This document shows positions 7,059 to 15,315 of a stretch of 16,664 bases of DNA, piece by piece; positions within the stretch are counted from its first letter, which is position 1, and the number at the start of each line of letters is the position of its first letter. The stretch lies in contig JAIKYL010000159.1 of the NCBI GenBank assembly GCA_024683255.1, positions 1 to 16,664 of the forward strand, given 5' to 3'. Below the pieces are notes generated by a model. It was not told where the DNA came from, ran no database searches, and saw nothing but the letters and a program-made list of their open reading frames with translations. This DNA is from Bacteroidales bacterium (GTDB lineage Bacteria > Bacteroidota > Bacteroidia > Bacteroidales > UBA932). A program made the position numbers and the translations under genes.

Positions 7059-8443
7059 TGGAAACAATTGAGTCCCGTGAACTGCACGAGGAGTGCGGAG
7101 TGGTAGGGTTCTACGGAGTGGACCACGCCGCTGCGCATGCCTTCCTGGCGCTGCAGGCCCTGCAGCACCGGGGTCAGCAGGGCTGCGGCATCGCCGCCCT
7201 GGGCCCCGACGGAAGCATCGGCCTTCACAAGGGCGCGGGACTGGTGAAGGACGTATTTGGGAAGGAGGAGATTGCTTCCCTTCCCGGCAGCGCCTGTATC
7301 GGCCATGTACGCTATCCCACTACGGATGTGGGCGGTCAGGAGAATCTGCAACCTTTCCTCTTCACCCGTCAGGGCGAATCCTTTGCCCTGGCCCATAACG
7401 GCAATATTGTAAACGCCGCCCAGGTGAAACAGTTTCTGGAGCGGCGCGGACACCTGTTCCACAGCACTTCAGACAGTGAACTGTTCGCCTGTCTGGTGGG
7501 AACTGGCACGTACGGAAGGGATTGGGAGGCAAACATTTGCGCCGCCACCAACCTCCTGGACGGAGCCTTTGCCACCGTTTTGCTCATTGAGGGAACCCTT
7601 TACGCCTGCCGGGACAAATACGGTTTCCGCCCCCTGTCTCTGGGACGGCTGGGCAGTGGTTACGTGATTGCCAGTGAAACCTGTGCCCTGGAAGCGGTGG
7701 GAGCCGTTTTTGAGCGGGACATCGAGCCCGGCGAACTGGTGGCCATCGACCGGAACGGGGTGCACAGCAGCTTCATTGCCCGTAATTGCAGCCGATGCAT
7801 GTGCGCCATGGAGTACATCTACTTCGCCCGCCCGGACAGTGTCATAGAAGGTTGCAGCGTGCACGCTTTCCGCCGACTCTCCGGCCGCCTGCTTCAGGCC
7901 GCTCATCCCGCCGAAGCCGACCTGGTGACCTGCGTCCCGGAATCCAGCATGAGCGCCGCCATCGGCTATGCCGAAGCTTCCGGCTTTCCCCTGGAAATGG
8001 GTCTTTTGAAGAATATGTACGTGGCCCGGACCTTCATCCAGCCCACCCAGTCCCTGCGGGATGTAGGAGTGAAGATGAAGCTGTCGCCGGTACGGAGCAT
8101 CGTGCGGGGAAAACGCGTGGCCGTGATTGACGACTCCATTGTCCGGGGCACCACCTCCCGCATCATTGTGCAGATGCTGCGCGATGCCGGAGCCACGGCC
8201 GTCCACATGCGCATTGCCAGTCCGCCTTATGCCTGGCCCTGCTTTTACGGCATTGACACCGGTACCAAGGAGCAGCTTCTGGCCTCCGGCCGCTCTGTGG
8301 AGGAGATTCGCGAATATATTGGGGCCGATACCCTGGAGTATCTCCCGGTGGAAGCCCTTTATAAGGCCTCCGGGCGGGACCAGCTTTGCACCGCCTGCTT
8401 TGACGGGCAGTATCCCACGGAACTGTATCAGGAAAATGATTAA
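7058..8443 (+). CDS. purF: Amidophosphoribosyltransferase (glutamine PRPP amidotransferase)
   Basis: PurF catalyses the committed step of purine synthesis, turning PRPP and glutamine into phosphoribosylamine. The 461-residue protein has an N-terminal Ntn (class II) glutaminase domain whose catalytic cysteine is C13 in HEECGVVG. It is preceded by a 12-residue propeptide as in the Bacillus subtilis type, so self-processing is expected. The C-terminal phosphoribosyltransferase domain has the PRPP loop VAVIDDSIVRGTTS (354-367). Cysteines C249 (before AMEYIYF), C395 (WPCFYGID), C444 and C447 (LCTACF) match the four [4Fe-4S] ligands of the B. subtilis enzyme, so an oxygen-sensitive cluster is likely. 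The start codon overlaps the pyrG stop by one base, implying coupled translation. The third glutamine amidotransferase in a row in this operon. Confidence 0.97.
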   Translation: METIESRELHEECGVVGFYGVDHAAAHAFLALQALQHRGQQGCGIAALGPDGSIGLHKGAGLVKDVFGKEEIASLPGSACIGHVRYPTTDVGGQENLQPFLFTRQGESFALAHNGNIVNAAQVKQFLERRGHLFHSTSDSELFACLVGTGTYGRDWEANICAATNLLDGAFATVLLIEGTLYACRDKYGFRPLSLGRLGSGYVIASETCALEAVGAVFERDIEPGELVAIDRNGVHSSFIARNCSRCMCAMEYIYFARPDSVIEGCSVHAFRRLSGRLLQAAHPAEADLVTCVPESSMSAAIGYAEASGFPLEMGLLKNMYVARTFIQPTQSLRDVGVKMKLSPVRSIVRGKRVAVIDDSIVRGTTSRIIVQMLRDAGATAVHMRIASPPYAWPCFYGIDTGTKEQLLASGRSVEEIREYIGADTLEYLPVEALYKASGRDQLCTACFDGQYPTELYQEND

Positions 8444-8454
8444 ATAACAAGCAT

Positions 8455-9726
8455 ATGGAAAAGAAAAAGTTAGACGTAGTGCTCGGCCTCCAGTGGGGCG
8501 ACGAGGGCAAAGGCAAGGTGGTGGATGTGCTCACTCCTTCGTACAAGGTGGTGGCCCGTTTTCAGGGCGGTCCCAACGCCGGCCATTCGCTGGTCTTTGA
8601 CGGCGACAGCTTTGTGCTGCACACCGTTCCTTCCGGCATTTTCCGGGAGGGAACCGTGAACGTGATCGGCAACGGTGTTGTAATTGATCCCGTAATCCTG
8701 ATGGAGGAAATTCACGCCATAGAGAAGCGCGTGGGTCCCATCGACGGCAAAGTGGTAATCTCCAAGCGCGCCCACCTCATCCTCCCTACGCACCGGACGC
8801 TGGATGCTGCCAGCGAGGCCGCTAAGGGTAAGACCAAGATTGGTTCCACGCTCAAAGGCATCGGCCCCACCTATATGGATAAGACCGGCCGGAACGGACT
8901 CCGTATAGGGGATATCCTCTCCGGAGAATTTACCGAGAAATACAATGCTTTGAAACAGAAGCATTTCGGTCTCCTGGCCCAATATGACTTCTCCTATGAT
9001 ATTACCGAATACGAGAAGCAGTGGATGGCGGCCGTGGAGGAGTTGAAGCGTTTCCCCTTCGTTGACAGCGAAGTATACCTGAACCGGATCCTGGATGAGG
9101 GTACGCCCGTCTTGGCCGAGGGAGCACAGGGTTCCCTCCTGGACATCGACTTCGGCACCTATCCGTTTGTAACGTCCTCCAATACACTCTCTTCTGGCGT
9201 ATGCACGGGCCTGGGTATCGCCCCTTCCCTCGTTGGCAATGTGTACGGTATTTTCAAGGCCTACTGCACGCGCGTGGGAAGCGGTCCTTTCCCTACGGAA
9301 CTCTTTGATGAGGATGGGGAAAAGCTCCGCGCCATCGGCCATGAGTACGGCGCCACCACCGGAAGGCCCCGCCGCTGCGGCTGGCTGGACATGGTGGCCC
9401 TCAAATACACCGTTATGATGAACGGTGTTACGGACCTTATCATGATGAAATCCGATGTCCTGGACGCCTTTGACACCGTGAAGGTGGCCGTTGCGTACAA
9501 GGAAGGGGACAAGGTGCTGGAAAGCTTCCCTTACGACGGAGGCAAGAATGTTACGCCCATATATAAAGAATTCCCCGGATGGAAGACTCCGTTAAGCGGC
9601 CTGCGCCATTACGAAGAATTCCCCGAGGCATTCAAACAGTATATTGCTTTCATTGAGGCGGAAACCGGTTGCCGGATCAAGATTGTATCCGTGGGACCGG
9701 ACCGCGAGGCCACCGTGATCCGTTAA
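8455..9726 (+). CDS. purA: Adenylosuccinate synthetase
   Basis: PurA joins IMP and aspartate with GTP to give adenylosuccinate, the first of two steps from IMP to AMP. The 423-residue length fits the bacterial family. QWGDEGKGK (13-21) is the GTP-binding P-loop with catalytic D16, and [10 protein letters not shown] (39-48) holds catalytic H44. [14 protein letters not shown] (130-143) and [10 protein letters not shown] (near 300) are further family signatures. It follows purF after 11 A-rich bases (AATAACAAGCAT) and is the last gene of the forward operon. Its TAA stop at 9724-9726 overlaps the stop of purB on the other strand, leaving no room for a terminator. PurB, encoded convergently, does the next reaction. 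Confidence 0.98.
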   Translation: MEKKKLDVVLGLQWGDEGKGKVVDVLTPSYKVVARFQGGPNAGHSLVFDGDSFVLHTVPSGIFREGTVNVIGNGVVIDPVILMEEIHAIEKRVGPIDGKVVISKRAHLILPTHRTLDAASEAAKGKTKIGSTLKGIGPTYMDKTGRNGLRIGDILSGEFTEKYNALKQKHFGLLAQYDFSYDITEYEKQWMAAVEELKRFPFVDSEVYLNRILDEGTPVLAEGAQGSLLDIDFGTYPFVTSSNTLSSGVCTGLGIAPSLVGNVYGIFKAYCTRVGSGPFPTELFDEDGEKLRAIGHEYGATTGRPRRCGWLDMVALKYTVMMNGVTDLIMMKSDVLDAFDTVKVAVAYKEGDKVLESFPYDGGKNVTPIYKEFPGWKTPLSGLRHYEEFPEAFKQYIAFIEAETGCRIKIVSVGPDREATVIR

Positions 9727-11018
9727 AGGATTCCTACGCGGCGGAAGATTTCGTCTACATTCTTGAAATAATAATCCAGGGTAAAGCAACTGTCCAGTTC
9801 TTCCCTGGTTATTTTTTCCATGACGGCAGGTGAAGCCTCCAGCAGGGACTTGTAGTCCTTGTTTTGTGTCCAGGCCTCCATAGCGATGGGCTGCACGGTG
9901 TCGTAGGCCTGTTCACGGGAGAGGCCCTTGGCAATGAGGGCGTTCATTACCCGCTGGGCGAAGATGACGCCCCGGGTGCGGTAGATGTTGGAGAGCATAG
10001 TCTCCGGATACACCACCAGGTTCTCCAGGATGCCCTTGAAGCGCTGGAGCATATAGTCCAGCAGCTCCGTGGCGTCCGGGAGGACGATGCGCTCCGTACT
10101 GGAGTGGGAGATGTCCCTTTCGTGCCACAGGGCCACATTCTCATAGGAGGTGGCCATATAGCCGCGCATCACGCGGGCGCAGCCGCAGATGTTTTCGCTG
10201 GAGATGGGATTGCGCTTGTGGGGCATGGCGCTGGAGCCCTTCTGCCCCTTGCGGAAGGCTTCTTCCACCTCGCGGACTTCCGTGCGCTGGAGATTGCGCA
10301 CCTCGAAGGCCATCTGCTCCAGGGTGGAGGCGATAAGGGCCAGGGTGCCCACGTAGCAGGCGTGGCGGTCCCGCTGCAGCACCTGGGTAGAAATAGCGGC
10401 CGATTCAATGCCCAGCTTCCCGCACACATAGTCCTGGATGAAGGGAGGGATGTTGGCAAAATTGCCCACGGCGCCGCTCATCTTGCCGGCTTCCACGCCG
10501 GCGGCGGCGGTTTCAAAGCGCTGGATGTTGCGCTTCATTTCCTCATACCACAGGGCCCATTTGAGGCCGAAGCAGGTTATATCGGCATGGATGCCGTGCG
10601 TACGGCCGATGCAGGGGGTCTCCTTGAATTCCAGTGCGCGGCGGCGGAGCACTTCCAGGAATTCCTCCAGGTCCTTGCGGAGGATGGCGTTGGCCTGCTT
10701 GAGCAGGTAGCCGTTGGCCGTATCCACCACGTCCGTGGAGGTGAGACCGTAGTGCACCCACTTGCGTTCCTCTCCCAGGCTCTCGCTGACGGCGCGGGTG
10801 AAAGCTACCACGTCGTGACGGGTCTGTTCCTCTATTTCCTGAATGCGCTTTACGTCAAAGCGGGCGTTGGCGCGGATCTTTTCCACGTCTTCCGGGGGAA
10901 TGACGCCCAGCTTGCTCCAGGCCTCACAGGAGAGGGTTTCCACTTCCAGGTACGCTCCGAACTTGTTTTCCTCCGTCCAGACGTCCCGCATCACTTTTCT
11001 GGAATAGCGCTCTATCAT
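9723..11018 (-). CDS. purB: Adenylosuccinate lyase
   Basis: PurB cleaves SAICAR to AICAR plus fumarate and adenylosuccinate to AMP plus fumarate, acting in both the IMP pathway and its AMP branch. The 431-residue protein is of the shorter B. subtilis-like type. H68 (TRHDV) and H141 (GRTHGIHA) match the catalytic histidines known from that enzyme. [11 protein letters not shown] (261-271) is the fumarase/aspartase superfamily signature loop containing the catalytic serine. The ATG at 11016-11018 follows the purC stop after two bases, so the two genes form a purC-purB operon with consecutive reactions. The stop codon overlaps that of purA. Confidence 0.97.
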   Translation of the reverse strand: MIERYSRKVMRDVWTEENKFGAYLEVETLSCEAWSKLGVIPPEDVEKIRANARFDVKRIQEIEEQTRHDVVAFTRAVSESLGEERKWVHYGLTSTDVVDTANGYLLKQANAILRKDLEEFLEVLRRRALEFKETPCIGRTHGIHADITCFGLKWALWYEEMKRNIQRFETAAAGVEAGKMSGAVGNFANIPPFIQDYVCGKLGIESAAISTQVLQRDRHACYVGTLALIASTLEQMAFEVRNLQRTEVREVEEAFRKGQKGSSAMPHKRNPISSENICGCARVMRGYMATSYENVALWHERDISHSSTERIVLPDATELLDYMLQRFKGILENLVVYPETMLSNIYRTRGVIFAQRVMNALIAKGLSREQAYDTVQPIAMEAWTQNKDYKSLLEASPAVMEKITREELDSCFTLDYYFKNVDEIFRRVGIL

Positions 11019-11020
11019 GC

Positions 11021-11965
11021 TTATTTGTTTTGAAGGAAGTTAAGGATATTTCGTTCTATACGGGCGGGAACATCCTCGCATTCCGTGCGTTCAAAGGGCT
11101 TGTCGCTGAGTTTTTCGTACAGTTCTATGTAGCGTTCCGTGATGCCGTTCACCACTTCCGGGGTCATCTCTGGCACCTTCTGGCCTTCCTTGCCCTGGAA
11201 GCCGCCGGCCATGAGCCATTCGCGGACGAACTCCTTGGAGAGCTGTTTCTGGTGCTCGCCTTTGGCAAGGCGCTCCTCATAACCATCGGCATAGAAATAA
11301 CGGGAGGAATCCGGCGTGTGAATCTCGTCCATAAGGTAGATCTTACCGTCCCGCTTGCCGAACTCATACTTGGTGTCCACCAGGATGAGGCCTTTCTTGG
11401 CGGCAATCTCCGTTCCCCGCTGGAACAGCGCCAGGGTGTATTTTTCCAGCTGCTCGTATTCATCGGCCGGCACAATGCCGCGGGCGATGATCTCTTCCTT
11501 GGAAATGTCCTCGTCGTGACCTTCGGCCGCCTTGGTGGTGGGGGTTACGATGGGATGGGGGAGTCTCTGGTTCTCCTTGAGACCTTCCGGAAGGGTGACG
11601 CCGCAGAGGGTGCGGTTCCCGGCCTTGTATTCCCGCCAGGCGTGGCCGGCCAGATAGCCGCGCACAACCATTTCCACCTTATACGGTTCACAGCGGTAGC
11701 CGATGGTGACCATGGGGTCCACAGTGGCCACTTTCCAGTTGGGAAGGATGTCTTCCGTGAGATCCAGGAACTGGGAGGCAATCTGGTTCAGGACCTGTCC
11801 CTTGTAGGGAATGCCCTCCGGCAGAACTACGTCGAAGGCGGAAATGCGGTCTGTGGCGACCATGACGATGTATCCGTTGCGCAGGCTGTATACGTCACGG
11901 ACTTTTCCCGTGTATTTGGACTCTTCACCGGGAAGTTGGAACTGGGTTTTGACAACTGCTTTCAT
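11021..11965 (-). CDS. purC: Phosphoribosylaminoimidazole-succinocarboxamide synthase (SAICAR synthetase)
   Basis: PurC couples CAIR and aspartate with ATP to make SAICAR, the substrate of PurB encoded just downstream. The start at ATG 11965 gives a 314-residue protein with N-terminus [20 protein letters not shown], which matches Bacteroidetes homologues as I remember them. Upstream in-frame ATGs at 12004 and 11983 would run into or past the promoter box. Signatures are KVRDVY (21-26), [18 protein letters not shown] (39-56), and the loop [11 protein letters not shown] (213-223) that the family uses for substrate binding. This is the longer form of the family (about 310 residues rather than about 240). 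Confidence 0.97.
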   Translation of the reverse strand: MKAVVKTQFQLPGEESKYTGKVRDVYSLRNGYIVMVATDRISAFDVVLPEGIPYKGQVLNQIASQFLDLTEDILPNWKVATVDPMVTIGYRCEPYKVEMVVRGYLAGHAWREYKAGNRTLCGVTLPEGLKENQRLPHPIVTPTTKAAEGHDEDISKEEIIARGIVPADEYEQLEKYTLALFQRGTEIAAKKGLILVDTKYEFGKRDGKIYLMDEIHTPDSSRYFYADGYEERLAKGEHQKQLSKEFVREWLMAGGFQGKEGQKVPEMTPEVVNGITERYIELYEKLSDKPFERTECEDVPARIERNILNFLQNK

Positions 11966-11984
11966 GGGGAATTGTTTTATCATA

Positions 11985-11992
11985 CAAAGATA
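11985..11992 (-). promoter_or_regulatory. Putative -7 promoter box for purC-purB
   Basis: On the minus strand the bases read TATCTTTG, matching the Bacteroidetes -7 consensus TAnnTTTG. Transcription would start near 11978, about 13 bases before the purC ATG, so the leader is very short and holds no room for a riboswitch. It lies just downstream of the likely terminator of the SGNH gene. No clear -33 element is visible. Confidence 0.6.
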
Positions 11993-12006
11993 ATCATTCC
12001 TCATGG

Positions 12007-12032
12007 AAAAGCCTTGTCTTTTTGCGGCTTTT
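12007..12032 (-). terminator. Likely terminator after the SGNH esterase gene
   Basis: Immediately after the TAA of the esterase gene, the minus strand has AAAAGCC, a 12-base loop and GGCTTTT, a 7-bp stem rich in A-T that ends in a T run. It separates the xylan-debranching operon from purC. The stem is weak because only three pairs are G-C, and the loop is long. The A/T-run symmetry means it could work in either direction, but no plus-strand gene needs it. Confidence 0.45.
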
Positions 12033-13220
12033 TTATTGGAACAGGGACAGATCTATTCTGTATCCCATTACCTCGTAGCCTTTGGCGTTGAGGTGGAGCC
12101 AGTCATTCTCAAACAGATAGGCCGGGTCCATGCGGTCCGGGTCATCGGCCGATGCCACCATGCGGTCAAAATCTATTACGCCGTCAAAGACGCCGCCGCT
12201 GCGGATCCACTCATTGAGCTGCTGCCGTCCGGCCTCGTGATCCTCTGAGTAATAGCCGTTTCCCTTTACGGGCGTTACCGTTGCGCCAAAGACTTTGATG
12301 CCCTTTTCGTGGGCTTCGGTAACAATCTGGGTCCAGACTTCCTGGATTTCCGAAGCCGTCCGGAGGCCGTCCCGGCTGCCGCCAAGGTCGTTGGTCCCTT
12401 CAAAGAGGATGATGTATTTTACGCCGTCGTGGCCAAAGAGGTCCCGCGCGTAGCGGCTCTTGCCGGTGGGGCCCAGGCCGCCGCGGAGGATGCAGTTTCC
12501 GCCCAGGCCGAAGTTAAGGACGGAGATATTCTTCCCGGCCTTGAGAAGGGAGCGGGAAAGCTGGTCCGTCCAGCGGTCCTGCCCGTTGGTGGTGGTGCCG
12601 CGGCCGTCCGTAATGGAGTCTCCCAGGACCGCGATGGCGGCGCTCTTCTTAAGCGGAACAACGTCAATGGAACTGATTGTGTACCAATGCGCAGTAACGG
12701 CTACAGGGGCGGAAAAGTCTGTGGTGTTTCCCGGCGCGATATAGGACGAAGTGCGGGAACCCGGATGGCTGGTGAGCGTAACGGCCGATATGCCGCCGTA
12801 ATGGATGGTAATGGCCAGGTTCTCCCGGTCCCGGAGCGGGAAACGAACGGGATCCGAAACCACCTCACCGCCGGCTTCCATGGTAAAGGAACGCTGTCCG
12901 CCGAAGGTGAGTTCAACGGAAGTCCCTTCCACAATGTCCGGGGAGGCGCCCATGGTCTGGGCCTCGGCAATCTCCACGCCCAGGATCTCCGTAGCGTCCG
13001 TGTTGAAAATGTTGCTAAGATGCAGCCGCAACTCTGTTCCGCCCACGGAAACCTGCACAATCTGCCGGAAGGAATTGCCGGCAAGGCCCGGCTCCGGCGG
13101 ACGGTTGTGCGGTTCGGCAATCTGGAGGGCAGTGGCCCAGGTGGTTACCCAGTCGTTCTGGGCGCAGGCGGTGAAAAGACAAGCGGACAGCACCGCCAGG
13201 GCAAGGAAGATTCTCTTCAT
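12033..13220 (-). CDS. SGNH/GDSL hydrolase, XynE-like putative acylhydrolase (acetyl-xylan esterase candidate), exported
   Basis: The 395-residue protein has an N-terminal signal with possible lipoboxes LSAC (Cys14) or FTAC (Cys19), so it is probably a lipoprotein. Residues about 24-190 form a beta-rich domain starting [11 protein letters not shown]. The SGNH domain follows, with nucleophile S202 in LGDSITDG (block I), glycine G240 in GLGGN (block II), N277 in GTNDLG (block III), and D373/H376 in DWLHLN (block V). All four canonical blocks are intact. The two-part architecture resembles the subfamily named after Prevotella bryantii XynE, an acylhydrolase from a xylanase cluster. Placed three bases after the GH67 alpha-glucuronidase gene, it probably removes acetyl or other acyl groups from xylan; the exact substrate cannot be read from sequence. 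Confidence 0.88.
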   Translation of the reverse strand: MKRIFLALAVLSACLFTACAQNDWVTTWATALQIAEPHNRPPEPGLAGNSFRQIVQVSVGGTELRLHLSNIFNTDATEILGVEIAEAQTMGASPDIVEGTSVELTFGGQRSFTMEAGGEVVSDPVRFPLRDRENLAITIHYGGISAVTLTSHPGSRTSSYIAPGNTTDFSAPVAVTAHWYTISSIDVVPLKKSAAIAVLGDSITDGRGTTTNGQDRWTDQLSRSLLKAGKNISVLNFGLGGNCILRGGLGPTGKSRYARDLFGHDGVKYIILFEGTNDLGGSRDGLRTASEIQEVWTQIVTEAHEKGIKVFGATVTPVKGNGYYSEDHEAGRQQLNEWIRSGGVFDGVIDFDRMVASADDPDRMDPAYLFENDWLHLNAKGYEVMGYRIDLSLFQ

Positions 13221-13223
13221 GGT

Positions 13224-15242
13224 TTAAAAGCGTCTTCTGGGTTTCACAAGCACGGGGTTATGGTTTTCATCGTGGACGGGCATGCCCAGGCGGTCGCTCT
13301 GCAGGAGCTTCTGCATGAGCGTATCGATGGGTGTTCCCAGCGGTTCCACTTCTTCCGGCAGCGGTTCCCGGGAAATGGTTTGGAAATAGCCCACACAGGC
13401 GTCCCTCCACCACTGGGCGTCGTGTTTCTGGATGTCCAGTTTGGTGGCCACTTCCTCAAAGATGGCGGGTGCCACATAAGGCTTAAGGCTTTCCCAAAGG
13501 GTTTGATAGCCTTCCACCTGTTTGATGCCCTGGTCGTAATGCAGGCAGATCTCATCCCAAATGGTGCGTCCGGAGGAAAGTTTGTAATCCCAAGGGACAT
13601 GGTGGAACCAAAGCAGCAGGTTTTCCGGGCAGGTTTCCAGGGAATTGTAGATGGAGGCCAGGGGCTCGTTGTACTGGTCCACGTTGTCCGTGCCAGTGCG
13701 GGTGCGGTTAAAGCCGATGCCGGCCGAATCGGCCTGATGATAATAGCGCGGCTGCCAGTCTATGCGGGGAGGCATGCGGTCCCAGGGGATGGGACCGTAG
13801 TGCGTTCCGCCAAAGAGGTGATGCAGACCCAGCGGCATTTCGTAGTTCACCACCGCCTCGCGGGAATCCATCAGGAGGCCCCGCAGCGGGTTCACGAACT
13901 TGGCATCAAAGGCGCCGGCGCTCATGCCGTCCGGCACCAGGAAGGTTTGCTTAATCCATTCATCGGCAATTTCTTCTGCGCTCAGGTCCGGATTCCAGGC
14001 CAGGCGGCCGAAGGCATACCAGTTGGCCTGTGCCAGCACGTATCCGCAGAAGTTGGGGTCCTGTCCGGTATTGGCTACGCCGGCAATGCCGCTAACCGTC
14101 TTGGCTACGGTGGAGCCTTCTCCGTCCCTGTAGGTATCGCTCTGCAGGCATTCCTCCCAGGTGGTGCCGTGGTAGGCCACGTGGTTGGAGAAGCCCAGAT
14201 ACTCCTGCGTAATCTGGAACTCCATCATCATCCGGGTGTTCCGGAGGCTGCCGAAGAGGGGGCTGAAGGGCTCGCGGGGCTGGAAGTCCACGGGACCGTT
14301 CTTGATCTGGACAATTACGTTGGGGGCAAACTTCCCGTCCAGCGGCATGAATTCCTCATAGGCCTGGTTGGCTCGGTCCGGGCTGGTGGGGCTGTACACG
14401 AAGGCCCGCCACATCACAATACCGCCGAAGGGGGCCACCGCCTCGGCCAGCATGTTGGCACCGTCGGCGTGGGTGCGGCCATAGTCCTGCGGACCGGCCT
14501 GGCCTTCCGAATTGGCTTTCACCAGGAAGCCGCCGAAGTCCGGGATGGCAGCGTAAATCTCGGCCGCCTTGTCCTTCCACCACCGGCGTACGGAAGGGTC
14601 CAGCGGGTCTCCGCTCTTGAGCCCGTCCAGGGCGATGGGGCTGGTCCACTTGATGGCTATGTAGGCCTTGATGCCGTATTCGCGGAGGATATCGGCAATT
14701 TGCGCCACGCGGGCGATATGCTCCGCATCCAGCATGAGGGGATTGGAATTCACGTTGTTAAGCACGGCACCGTTGAGGCCGATGGAGGCACAGAGTTCCC
14801 CATAGCGGCGGATGCGTTCTTCCGGGATTTCCGGACTGGTCCATTCCCACATGGAAGGGCCGGCATAGCCGCGCTCCACCGTGTCGTCCAGGTTATCCCA
14901 GTGGTTCAGCAGGCGAAGATCGTAAAACGGCTTTTCCTGCACGTCCATACCGGACTTGGCCTGTCCCAATACCTCGGCCCGCTGGAGGGCGTATACGCCG
15001 TAACGGAGGCCGCTGGGGGAGCCTGCGTCAATGTGACGTACGCCGTTGGCATCGTAAATATGGTAGCCTTCCGCCGGCAAGGCCGGGTCTATGGCCGTTT
15101 CCACAGAGGCTAAAACTTCTTGGTACGGTCTTCCGGCAGCCAGCCAGAGCTGGGTACCGTCCTGATCTTTGGGCTGGGGGGTGGTGCAGGCGGTAAAGAA
15201 CGCCAGGGCAGCAGCAGAGATGAACAAAAAGAAATTCCGCAT
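13224..15242 (-). CDS. GH67 alpha-glucuronidase, predicted lipoprotein
   Basis: The enzyme releases (4-O-methyl-)glucuronic acid alpha-1,2-linked to the terminal xylose of xylo-oligosaccharides. Starting at ATG 15242 the protein has 672 residues, the normal GH67 size. The frame stays open far upstream (to 15644), but that part lies antisense to the GH115 gene and past the promoter, so it is not used. MRNFFLFISAAALAFFTAC looks like a lipoprotein signal with Cys19. Catalytic residues known from GH67 can be placed: general acid E246 in KANSEGQAGP, and D319 (PVDFQPREP) and E347 (TQEYLG), 28 residues apart as in the characterised Cellvibrio enzyme. The N-terminal beta domain, central barrel and C-terminal helical region all appear complete. 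The SGNH esterase follows after three bases, and a GH115 gene is divergent, so the locus targets glucuronoxylan. Confidence 0.95.
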   Translation of the reverse strand: MRNFFLFISAAALAFFTACTTPQPKDQDGTQLWLAAGRPYQEVLASVETAIDPALPAEGYHIYDANGVRHIDAGSPSGLRYGVYALQRAEVLGQAKSGMDVQEKPFYDLRLLNHWDNLDDTVERGYAGPSMWEWTSPEIPEERIRRYGELCASIGLNGAVLNNVNSNPLMLDAEHIARVAQIADILREYGIKAYIAIKWTSPIALDGLKSGDPLDPSVRRWWKDKAAEIYAAIPDFGGFLVKANSEGQAGPQDYGRTHADGANMLAEAVAPFGGIVMWRAFVYSPTSPDRANQAYEEFMPLDGKFAPNVIVQIKNGPVDFQPREPFSPLFGSLRNTRMMMEFQITQEYLGFSNHVAYHGTTWEECLQSDTYRDGEGSTVAKTVSGIAGVANTGQDPNFCGYVLAQANWYAFGRLAWNPDLSAEEIADEWIKQTFLVPDGMSAGAFDAKFVNPLRGLLMDSREAVVNYEMPLGLHHLFGGTHYGPIPWDRMPPRIDWQPRYYHQADSAGIGFNRTRTGTDNVDQYNEPLASIYNSLETCPENLLLWFHHVPWDYKLSSGRTIWDEICLHYDQGIKQVEGYQTLWESLKPYVAPAIFEEVATKLDIQKHDAQWWRDACVGYFQTISREPLPEEVEPLGTPIDTLMQKLLQSDRLGMPVHDENHNPVLVKPRRRF

Positions 15243-15264
15243 AGGAGGATTAGTGCTATTTTTA

Positions 15265-15272
15265 CAAAAGTA
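15265..15272 (-). promoter_or_regulatory. Putative -7 promoter box for the GH67-SGNH operon
   Basis: The minus strand reads TACTTTTG, fitting TAnnTTTG. A start of transcription near 15258 leaves about 16 bases before the GH67 ATG. It lies 12 bases from the oppositely directed GH115 box, so both promoters share one 73-base gap and probably one control region. No inverted repeat suggesting an operator was found in the gap. Confidence 0.55.
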
Positions 15273-15284
15273 CGAATTTTTTCC

Positions 15285-15292
15285 TAAATTTG
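15285..15292 (+). promoter_or_regulatory. Putative -7 promoter box for the GH115 gene
   Basis: TAAATTTG fits TAnnTTTG, with an expected transcription start near 15299 and about 17 bases of untranslated leader before ATG 15316. The region is markedly AT-rich compared with the flanking genes. No clear -33 element or operator is visible. Confidence 0.55.
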
Positions 15293-15315
15293 TATGAAAC
15301 TCAAAAGCTCCGTTT

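Noticed and set aside
12309..15113. A 934-codon open frame on the plus strand opposite the SGNH and GH67 genes
   Set aside because: It spans two well-supported minus-strand genes and their junction, and has no motif, signal or promoter. It is a composition shadow.
15243..15296. AGGAGG on the plus strand followed by a GTG and a 14-codon frame (15253-15297)
   Set aside because: It is a perfect-looking Shine-Dalgarno but sits upstream of the predicted GH115 transcription start and within the GH67 leader. This group rarely uses Shine-Dalgarno signals; most likely chance.
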